Source of the DNA: Clostridia bacterium
Lineage (GTDB): Bacteria; UBA6262; WVXT01; JAUXBS01
Direction: 5' to 3'
NCBI GenBank assembly: GCA_030618495.1
Contig: JAUXDE010000097.1
Coordinates: 1 to 6,215 of the forward strand
Length of the DNA: 6,215 nucleotides
Shown: positions 1-5,631 of the stretch, piece by piece
Layout: each line of letters starts with the position of its first letter
Numbering within the stretch: position 1 is the stretch's first letter
The notes under the pieces: generated by a model
The model's input: the letters and a program-made list of their open reading frames with translations, nothing else
Database searches by the model: none
Told to the model about the DNA's origin: nothing
Translations under genes and position numbers: made by a program

Positions 1-2
1 GA

Positions 3-455
3 CTTATGAATCTTTACAAACTGAGTACTATAAAAACATTTAGCGGAACAATTGCCATATTCTCTACCGCTTTTGGGGACAATGCTTTTGGGGTAGCGGG
101 GATTACCGAAAAAACAGCCAGGGAAGAAGATTTTGATATAGTTACGGCTACGTTTGAGGGTGTGGATAGGCATCCAGGAAAACTTCCCGGGTTGAAGAAA
201 CAGATAGTAAAACTTATAGCTACAAGAGAAGCTGGCGTGATATTGGGTGGGAGTGTTGTTGGGGGTATAAGCACGGGGGAATTGGTTAATGTCATAGGTT
301 TTGCTATTCAAAACAATATGAGTTTGAATTCAATTCTTACGGCTCAGATTGGCACTCATCCACTGCTTACAGCTCCCCCGACAGCGTATCCGCTAATCAA
401 GGCTGCTGAAATTGCTGTTAAGAAAATAAGGAAGGGTAATAATACTTCTAGTTAA
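3..455 (+). CDS. FAD-dependent pyridine nucleotide-disulfide oxidoreductase, C-terminal fragment (NADH oxidase / CoA-disulfide reductase-like)
   Basis: This is the 3' end of a gene that begins left of the window: the frame is open to the edge and the first ATG (position 6) falls inside a domain. The visible ~150 residues match the C-terminal dimerisation domain of class-I flavin disulfide reductases. The start of that domain reads FSGTIAIFSTAFGDNAFGVA, followed by GVDRHPGKLPG, then LGGSVVGG, and near the end a conserved AQIGTHPLLTAP segment. In this family the dimerisation domain completes the active site of the partner subunit. The FAD- and NAD(P)H-binding Rossmann domains and the redox-active cysteine lie upstream and cannot be checked, so the substrate (O2, CoA disulfide, polysulfide or a protein partner) stays open. 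It ends with TAA at 453-455, with no obvious terminator hairpin after it. Family assignment is confident; specific activity is not. Confidence 0.85.
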   Translation, partial: LMNLYKLSTIKTFSGTIAIFSTAFGDNAFGVAGITEKTAREEDFDIVTATFEGVDRHPGKLPGLKKQIVKLIATREAGVILGGSVVGGISTGELVNVIGFAIQNNMSLNSILTAQIGTHPLLTAPPTAYPLIKAAEIAVKKIRKGNNTSS

Positions 456-484
456 AAGAGTAATTGGTATAATTTAAGGGGAAG

Positions 485-730
485 GTGTTTAGTAAAAGAT
501 TTATATTGTATTTAATTAGATGGCAATTAAGTACTCCTATACCATAGTTGGCAGTAAGAAATATTGGGTCAGGGATAGAGTTTACTATTGCTGCAAATCT
601 TATGGGTGGTTCAATATTCTTCTGGGTAGATAAATTTATTTTTACTTCCAAGGCAGGAGAGGTTTTATCTGACTTTATGATGAGGAGCGTTAAGCCAATC
701 CTAAAGATATCGAGCATTTATTTTTCTTGA
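485..730 (+). pseudogene. Small membrane protein gene interrupted by an in-frame TAG
   Basis: The frame opens at a GTG (485) just after AAGGGG (476-481), a strong but very close Shine-Dalgarno-like site. It reads VFSKRFILYLIRWQLSTPIP, meets TAG at 545-547, and continues as LAVRNIGSGIEFTIAANLMG and then GSIFFWVDKFIFTSK, ending at TGA 728-730. From memory, RWQLSTPI followed within about 20 residues by ANL.GG.IFFWVD.FIFTS is the hallmark of a small, uncharacterised membrane-protein family whose members carry a Trp where the stop falls (STPI-L-W). Both halves are in the same frame, so a single TGG-to-TAG change would explain the break. The downstream half could only start separately at the TTG at 548, which has no ribosome site. 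Function is unknown. Alternatives are a sequencing error, readthrough, or chance similarity. The region is strikingly AT-rich. Confidence 0.5.
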
Positions 731-755
731 CAAACTTTTCTATTTGCTATATTAT
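727..755 (+). promoter_or_regulatory. Sigma-70-type promoter for comEC and probably the arg genes
   Basis: A perfect -35 box TTGACA (727-732) is followed by exactly 17 bases and a -10 box TATTAT (750-755), one mismatch from consensus. The expected transcription start is near 761-763. The -35 box overlaps the TGA that ends the preceding broken reading frame. The promoter lies only 12 bases upstream of the ATG at 768, so the message would have a leader of only about 5-7 bases. No operator-like palindrome is obvious beside it. Confidence 0.7.
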
Positions 756-767
756 CCGGTCATATTT

Positions 768-3080
768 ATGGCGATTCAAATCACACCGTTAATAATTACC
801 ACAATCAGTTTCTGCCTGGGAATCCTACTCGGGAATTTCTTCCCGTCCAGGTTCTATTTGGTTTCCGGCCTGATTTCACTGGCGGTTTTTATACTGCTCC
901 GTTTTTCAGTTCTTATTAAGAAAAAAACCCAGTTATTATTTATCTTCATTTATCTTGCGGTCGCCCTTGCCGGCGCGGGCTATTACTGCCAGCGCAGTGA
1001 GGTTCCAGCAAAAGATATAAGCCGTTATATGCCTGCCGAAGGCTACATGAACTGTTCCGTTGAGGGGACAGTAGAATCCTTCCCGGAGAAGGTGAAGAAC
1101 AGGACGGGATTCATGCTGAGTTGTGATAGATTGATGGTTGAGGGTGACAGTTTTGAAATCCGGGGAAGGACACAGGTTAATGTGTATGATAGGGAAGAGG
1201 TGGAGTTTAACTATAAGGACACCGTAATAGTTTCAGGGAAGCTGTACCTGCCGTACCCTTCAACCAATCCCGGGGTATTTGATTACAGAAATTTTCTGTC
1301 CCACAAGGGGATATATACGGTCATGTCCGTTTACAGCATTAACGGAATAAAGAAAGTGGAAGGCAATCTCCCGGGATTCCTGCCAGCCATGATTGCAAAT
1401 CTTCACCGGAGGATAGACTCAATAATCACGGAAGCGATGAAGGATGCTAAACTTGAAGCGATGGTGCTTAAGGGCGTCATGCTTGGCAGGAGGAAGGAAC
1501 TGCCTCAGGAAGTGCAGGACATGTTTATCGCGTCGGGCGTTGTTCATACGCTTGCGGTTTCGGGTTTGCATGTAGGGCTGGTAACGGTCATGTTTTTCTG
1601 GTTATTCGGGTTGTTGAGGTGCCCGCGAAAACTGAGCTATGTTCTAACGATTTTAATAATTATTATATATGTCTGGATAACCGGAGCCAGGCCATCCGCG
1701 GTCAGGGCGGCAATAATGGTCGCTGCGGGGCTTATTGCGATGATGCTGGAACGGGACAAGCACCTGTACAACATCGTTGCTCTTGCTGCCCTGCTCATAT
1801 TGTTAGCGGCACCCCGTACTTTGTTTGACGTTGGTTTTCAGATGTCTTTTGCCGCAGTACTGGGTATCCTTTATATAATGCCCTGGTTGCTGGATGTGAC
1901 GGGGTTTAAGAAAATCAAGAACAGGATACTGAGATGGATTATTGCATGTCTTGCTGTAACCGCGGGAGCCCAGGTAGGCGTTTATCCAATTATTGCATTC
2001 TACTTCAACAAGATATCCATGGTGAGTTTTTTATCAAATATTGCCGCGGTCCCGCTGGTGGGGATAGTAGTAGGGCTGGGTTTTGCCATGTCAATAACGG
2101 GATTGGTGAGTATGTCCCTGGCGGGTGTAATAGGAGCTGCCAACAGAATAATTATAGGAATTTTCGTTAAATATGTAGGTTTTTTCGCTTCACTGCCATT
2201 TGCTTTCAAATACGTTATTTCTCCATCGTTATTATTCCTGGTGTTGTATTACCTGTTCTTTGCTTTACTTCCCCGGTCAGGGAAGAACAGGGCCGCCAGG
2301 AAAACTATATTTGTTATCCCCGTGATTCTGGTTGTTATATTTCTTGCCGGCAGGTTGTTCGGGAACAGGATTTTTTCAGTGACTTTTTTGGACGTAAAGG
2401 GTGATATAGCCCATATAGAGTTCCCCGGCAGGAGGAATGTTCTGGTTTACGGAGGTTACAGCGCTCCCCGGTTCAATACCGGGAAGAATCTCATGGCTCC
2501 TTACTTATGGAAGAAAGGGATAAAGAGCATAGATGCCGTTTTTCTTACAGGTGCCGGTTACGACAGCAGGCACATGGATAATCTTAATGCCCTGTTTGAA
2601 AGGTTTCCGGTGGACGTTGTTTATCATAATGGCTGTTTTAAAATTAACAGGAAGGGACTGGAACTTGTTGGTCCCGGGAAGGTTGTTGAATTCGGTTCCG
2701 GTTCTACGGTACGTGTTCTTAATCCTGTTGTGCGGCAGGAGGACCCACTGGTACTGAGAATTGAAAGCCATGGTTTCAGGACATTGCTTGCCGGGACAGC
2801 AGGTAAAAGATTATTCAAAAAGATAAATGAAAGAGACCTGGCATGTGACGCGCTTCAGCTAACCCATACAGGCAAAAAAACATTTATAAATGATTTTCTG
2901 GGAAAAATATCTTTCAAATATGCTATAATCACAAACAACAAACCGGGTAATGGATTCTTAGAATCCCCGGCTAACATGGAAGTGTTCAGCACGGCGTGTG
3001 ACGGGGCGGTAACAATAGAAGTTAGACCGGACGGAAAGGCGCTGGTTAGAAGTTATAAACAGGACAAACGCAGGGAATAA
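768..3080 (+). CDS. comEC: ComEC/Rec2-family DNA uptake channel with a degenerate metallo-beta-lactamase-like C-terminal domain
   Basis: ComEC forms the inner-membrane channel that brings single-stranded DNA into the cell during natural transformation. From the ATG at 768 it is 770 residues, normal for full-length family members. Residues 1-75 hold hydrophobic segments; about 90-195 resemble the DUF4131/OB-fold region (FDYRNFLSHKGI). The Competence core follows with GVVHTLAVSGLHVG (257-270), TGARPSAVRAA (305-315) and DVGFQMSFAAVLG (354-366), then many membrane helices up to about 530. Residues 535-770 follow the usual metallo-beta-lactamase-like layout, but the ligand motifs are lost: HxHxDH is replaced by GAGYDSRHMD (595-604), LLTGD by LLAGT (673-677), and PHHGS by THTGK (699-703). 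I chose ATG 768 because the longer frame would begin at a TTG (744) inside the promoter. No Shine-Dalgarno site precedes 768. The gene ends three bases before argD. Confidence 0.9.
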   Translation: MAIQITPLIITTISFCLGILLGNFFPSRFYLVSGLISLAVFILLRFSVLIKKKTQLLFIFIYLAVALAGAGYYCQRSEVPAKDISRYMPAEGYMNCSVEGTVESFPEKVKNRTGFMLSCDRLMVEGDSFEIRGRTQVNVYDREEVEFNYKDTVIVSGKLYLPYPSTNPGVFDYRNFLSHKGIYTVMSVYSINGIKKVEGNLPGFLPAMIANLHRRIDSIITEAMKDAKLEAMVLKGVMLGRRKELPQEVQDMFIASGVVHTLAVSGLHVGLVTVMFFWLFGLLRCPRKLSYVLTILIIIIYVWITGARPSAVRAAIMVAAGLIAMMLERDKHLYNIVALAALLILLAAPRTLFDVGFQMSFAAVLGILYIMPWLLDVTGFKKIKNRILRWIIACLAVTAGAQVGVYPIIAFYFNKISMVSFLSNIAAVPLVGIVVGLGFAMSITGLVSMSLAGVIGAANRIIIGIFVKYVGFFASLPFAFKYVISPSLLFLVLYYLFFALLPRSGKNRAARKTIFVIPVILVVIFLAGRLFGNRIFSVTFLDVKGDIAHIEFPGRRNVLVYGGYSAPRFNTGKNLMAPYLWKKGIKSIDAVFLTGAGYDSRHMDNLNALFERFPVDVVYHNGCFKINRKGLELVGPGKVVEFGSGSTVRVLNPVVRQEDPLVLRIESHGFRTLLAGTAGKRLFKKINERDLACDALQLTHTGKKTFINDFLGKISFKYAIITNNKPGNGFLESPANMEVFSTACDGAVTIEVRPDGKALVRSYKQDKRRE

Positions 3081-3083
3081 ATC

Positions 3084-4289
3084 ATGAAGAAAAAACAAAT
3101 TATAACCAACGATAAAAAGTACATAATGAATACATACAAGCGTTTCCCGCTGATTATAACCCGGGGGAAGGGCGTATTCGTCTATAATGAAAATGGCAGG
3201 AAATATCTTGATTTCTTCAGCGGTATAGCGGTTGATAACTTCGGGCACTGCCCGCCCCAGGTGGTGAAGGCAATAAAAGAGCAGGCAGGCAAATTAATGC
3301 ATACTTCAAACCTTTATTATACAGAGCCGCAGGTGAAGCTCGCTGAGTATGTATCCGGGATTTCCTCCGGGGGAAAGGTTTTTTTCTCAAACAGCGGCGC
3401 GGAGGCTAACGAGTGCGCCGTGAAGCTTGCCAGGAAGTGGGGGAGGACAAAAAAATCCGGCGCCTACGAGATTATAGTGTTCAAGAATTCTTTTCACGGC
3501 AGGACAATAGGGACGCTGTCCGCTACCGGACAGAGTAAGTATAAGAAGGAATTCGCACCAATGCTATCCGGTTTCAAACAGGCGGTATTTAATAACCTGT
3601 CTTCCGTAAAGAAGCTGGCAGGCAGGAAGTCATGCGCTGTTTTAGTTGAACCCGTACAGGGGGAAGGCGGAATAAACATAGCGGACAGGGATTTCATGGC
3701 TGGCCTTTACCGGCTCTGCCGGAATAAAGGGATTTTATTAATCGTTGATGAAGTGCAGTCCGGTATGGGACGGACTGGGAAGTTTCTTGCATACCAGCAT
3801 TATTCCGCCAAGCCCGATGTTATAACAATGGCAAAAGCCGCGGGCGGCGGGTTGCCGCTGGGGATAACAATTGCCTCAGGCAGGGCGGCGGGCGTGTTGT
3901 CATACAGCGACCATGCTTCAACCTTCGGGGGAAACCCCGTATGCGTAGCTGCGGGTCTTGCGGCTATTAAACTCCTTAACGGGAAACTGCTTAAGAACGT
4001 TAATACTACCGGGAGTTATTTGATAGGAAAGCTTAAGGAGCTTAAAAAAGAGTACCCTGCATTAATTGCTGAAGTCAGGGGGATTGGCTTGATGGTGGCA
4101 ATGGAACTTATCAATTCCAAAAGCAACATTAAAGGTAATGACCTGGTGTCAAAATGCCTGGAAGAGGGTGTTCTTATAAACTGCACCCAGGATAAGGTGA
4201 TAAGGTTCATGCCGCCGTTTATAATAGGCAGGAAGGACATTGATACTGTCATAAATGTATTGAGAAAAATACTGAAAAGAAGAAAGTAA
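3084..4289 (+). CDS. argD: Acetylornithine aminotransferase (class-III PLP aminotransferase)
   Basis: ArgD is a cytosolic, PLP-dependent enzyme that interconverts N-acetylglutamate semialdehyde plus glutamate with N-acetylornithine plus 2-oxoglutarate in arginine synthesis; many homologues also serve lysine synthesis. At 401 residues it has the family length. Visible motifs are NTYKRFPLIITRGKG (16-30), SGIAVDNFGHCPP (46-58), NSGAEANE (103-110, phosphate-binding turn), FHGRT (137-141), VEPVQGEGG (188-196), VDEVQSGMGRTG (221-232, Asp222 contacting the PLP ring nitrogen), MAKAAGGG with the Schiff-base lysine Lys251, and STFGGNP (279-285). The C-terminal RFMPPFIIGRKDID (374-387) fits acetylornithine enzymes. 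A CAGGGA ribosome site at 3071-3076 overlaps the end of comEC, leaving seven bases before ATG, so translation of the two is probably coupled. Ornithine or succinylornithine aminotransferase is the main alternative, but argG and argH next door favour ArgD. Confidence 0.93.
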   Translation: MKKKQIITNDKKYIMNTYKRFPLIITRGKGVFVYNENGRKYLDFFSGIAVDNFGHCPPQVVKAIKEQAGKLMHTSNLYYTEPQVKLAEYVSGISSGGKVFFSNSGAEANECAVKLARKWGRTKKSGAYEIIVFKNSFHGRTIGTLSATGQSKYKKEFAPMLSGFKQAVFNNLSSVKKLAGRKSCAVLVEPVQGEGGINIADRDFMAGLYRLCRNKGILLIVDEVQSGMGRTGKFLAYQHYSAKPDVITMAKAAGGGLPLGITIASGRAAGVLSYSDHASTFGGNPVCVAAGLAAIKLLNGKLLKNVNTTGSYLIGKLKELKKEYPALIAEVRGIGLMVAMELINSKSNIKGNDLVSKCLEEGVLINCTQDKVIRFMPPFIIGRKDIDTVINVLRKILKRRK

Positions 4290-4313
4290 ACCCGCCTGTG
4301 AATTGTGGCGGGT
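4290..4313 (+). other. GC-rich hairpin between argD and argG
   Basis: ACCCGCC (4290-4296) pairs perfectly with GGCGGGT (4307-4313) around a 10-base loop, immediately after the argD stop. No run of T follows; the next bases are the argG ribosome site, so this is not a standard intrinsic terminator. It may protect or process the mRNA, or separate translation of argD from argG. Any function is inferred from structure only. Confidence 0.5.
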
Positions 4314-4320
4314 AAAGGAG
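4314..4320 (+). promoter_or_regulatory. Shine-Dalgarno site that fixes the argG start
   Basis: AAAGGAG ends ten bases before the ATG at 4331. The in-frame GTG at 4322 would leave only one base of spacing, so ATG 4331 is the better start. The site directly abuts the 3' arm of the preceding hairpin. Confidence 0.75.
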
Positions 4321-4330
4321 CGTGCGGTAT

Positions 4331-5557
4331 ATGGGCAAGAAAATAACGAAAATAAAAAAAGTGGTTCTGGCTTACTCCGGGGGACTGGATACTTCAGTTA
4401 TGATTCACTGGCTGAAGAAAAAATATAAGTGCCGGGTGATTGCGTTTACGGGTAACCTGGGTTACGGCAAGGACTTTGAAGACGCGAAAAAAAGAGCGCT
4501 TAAGATAGGTGCGGAAAAAGTATACGTGGAAGATTTGCAGAAAGAGTTCGTTAATGACTACGTGTTTAGCGCGCTGAAGGCGGACGCTATCTATGAGGGG
4601 AAATATGTCCTGGCAACGGCGCTTTCAAGACCCCTTATTGCGAAAAAACTCGTCCGGGTTGCCGAAAAGGAAAAAGCGGATGCTGTTGCGCACGGTTGTA
4701 CGGGAAAAGGAAATGACCAGGTAAGATTTGAGGTCAGTATAATGGCGAGTAACCCGGGGCTGAAGGTGCTTGCTCCCGTGAGGGATTGGGAGTTGAAGAC
4801 ACGGATGGAGGAGATTGAATACGCAAGGAAGAACAGGATACCCATTACTTCAAGTAAGAAACAGTTGTACAGTATTGACAGTAACCTGTGGGGTGTGAGC
4901 ATTGAATGCGGCGTTCTTGAGGATCCCTGGGCTCAGCCGCCGGAAGACGCCTACAGGATAACGATATCCCCCGAAAAAGCTCCTTCCACGCCGGATGTGC
5001 TGGAGGTATCTTTTAAAAAGGGCATACCCGTAAGAATCAACAGTAAGACGCATAATCCGGTTGAGTTGATAATGAAACTGAATAAAATAGGCGGGAAACA
5101 CGGTATTGGAAGGGCTGACCTGGTGGAGAACCGCCTGGTGGGTATCAAGTCAAGGGAGATATATGAATCCCCTGCGGCCGTAATACTGCATGCCTGCCAC
5201 AGGGAATTGCAGAACCTGACCCTTGACAGGGAAACCTTACACTACAAAGAGTTGATTGCGCTGAAATATGCCGAACTCATATACAACGGTCTCTGGGACT
5301 CGCCCCTTAAGGAAGCTTTTGACGGTTTTATAGAAAAGACCCAGGAATGGGTTACGGGCACGGTCAGGATAAAACTGTATAAGGGCAGTTGTATCGTGAC
5401 GGGCAGGAAGTCCCCGTATTCCCTTTACGACAAGAAACTTGCAACCTATGAAAAAGGCGATAGTTTCAGTCACCGGTCAGCCGAGGGATTTATCGAGTTA
5501 TGGGGACTGCCTTTAAAGGTAAGGGCCGCGGTAGCCGGAAAAAAACAAAAAAAGTAA
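4331..5557 (+). CDS. argG: Argininosuccinate synthase
   Basis: ArgG condenses citrulline and aspartate into argininosuccinate, splitting ATP to AMP and PPi; it is the penultimate step to arginine and acts in the cytosol. The protein is 408 residues from ATG 4331, the standard size. The N-terminal ATP pyrophosphatase loop is AYSGGLDTS (14-22). Further signatures are ATALSRPLIAKKL (95-107), HGCTGKGNDQVRFE (121-134), APVRDWEL (148-155), SIDSNLWG (181-188), GVLEDPW (194-200), IGGKHGIGRADLVENR (253-268) and, near the C-terminus, LYKGSCIVTGRKSPYSLYD (349-367). One oddity is NLGYG (42-46), where most family members have a Gln (ADLGQ or ANLGQ). The gene starts 41 bases after argD and ends in an A-rich lysine tail just before the structured spacer to argH. 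The assignment is secure. Confidence 0.97.
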   Translation: MGKKITKIKKVVLAYSGGLDTSVMIHWLKKKYKCRVIAFTGNLGYGKDFEDAKKRALKIGAEKVYVEDLQKEFVNDYVFSALKADAIYEGKYVLATALSRPLIAKKLVRVAEKEKADAVAHGCTGKGNDQVRFEVSIMASNPGLKVLAPVRDWELKTRMEEIEYARKNRIPITSSKKQLYSIDSNLWGVSIECGVLEDPWAQPPEDAYRITISPEKAPSTPDVLEVSFKKGIPVRINSKTHNPVELIMKLNKIGGKHGIGRADLVENRLVGIKSREIYESPAAVILHACHRELQNLTLDRETLHYKELIALKYAELIYNGLWDSPLKEAFDGFIEKTQEWVTGTVRIKLYKGSCIVTGRKSPYSLYDKKLATYEKGDSFSHRSAEGFIELWGLPLKVRAAVAGKKQKK

Positions 5558-5614
5558 ATCCCGCAGAGGGGCGGGATCCCCACGGGACTTTACGTCCTGT
5601 TAATGCGGGTTTTT
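5558..5614 (+). terminator. Structured RNA with U-run between argG and argH: terminator or attenuator with alternative pairings
   Basis: The spacer begins right after the argG stop and can fold in two exclusive ways. Fold A is a local hairpin, ATCCCGC (5558-5564) with GCGGGAT (5571-5577). In fold B the same 5' segment, CCCGCA (5560-5565), pairs with distal TGCGGG (5604-5609), directly followed by TTTTT (5610-5614). Fold B encloses two further stems: GGGG/CCCC (5568-5571 with 5578-5581) and ACGGGAC/GTCCTGT (5582-5588 with 5594-5600, one G-U pair, loop TTTAC). That makes a compact three-way junction ending in an intrinsic-terminator-like U-run. Fold A would block the outer stem and favour readthrough into argH. 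I recognise no known riboswitch class. It could be a leaky terminator, an attenuator, or a copy of a dispersed intergenic repeat. Confidence 0.55.
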
Positions 5615-5621
5615 AGTCCAT

Positions 5622-5626
5622 GGGAG
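5622..5626 (+). promoter_or_regulatory. Shine-Dalgarno site that supports the argH start
   Basis: GGGAG stands five bases before the ATG at 5632. Two other in-frame candidates, ATG 5620 and GTG 5626, overlap this site and have no comparable upstream purine tract, so 5632 is the most likely start. An in-frame TAG at 5614-5616 rules out any longer N-terminus. Confidence 0.65.
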
Positions 5627-5631
5627 TGATA

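Noticed and set aside
468-473. TATAAT resembling a -10 box just before the small broken gene
   Set aside because: No reasonable -35 box lies 16-18 bases upstream (CTTCTA or TTCTAG), and in 25% G+C DNA such hexamers arise easily by chance.
456-743. CRISPR repeats, tRNA, insertion sequence ends or att sites in the AT-rich gap
   Set aside because: No repeated units, cloverleaf sequence or terminal inverted repeats could be found; only the broken small gene and the comEC promoter are supported.
744-767. TTG start giving eight extra ComEC residues
   Set aside because: The TTG lies inside the spacer of the promoter, and the added residues match no ComEC feature; ATG 768 begins just before the first membrane segment.
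2505-2771. Open frames on the minus strand and in other frames within comEC, argD and argG
   Set aside because: They overlap strongly conserved coding regions, lack ribosome sites and resemble no known protein, so they are shadow frames.
2874-2882. A-run within comEC as a possible frameshift or slippage site
   Set aside because: The frame stays open on both sides and the flanking protein continues to follow the domain pattern; no alternative product is evident.
4297-4304. TGTGAATT in the loop of the argD-argG hairpin as an ArgR operator half-site
   Set aside because: ArgR boxes are near-palindromic 18-mers; the second half (ATTCA) is absent and the position between genes is unusual.
5558-5614. 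Known arginine-related riboswitch, T-box or guanidine RNA
   Set aside because: The T-box bulge motif, the ACGR loops of the guanidine-II class, and other consensus cores I know are absent; only the stems and the U-run are supported.
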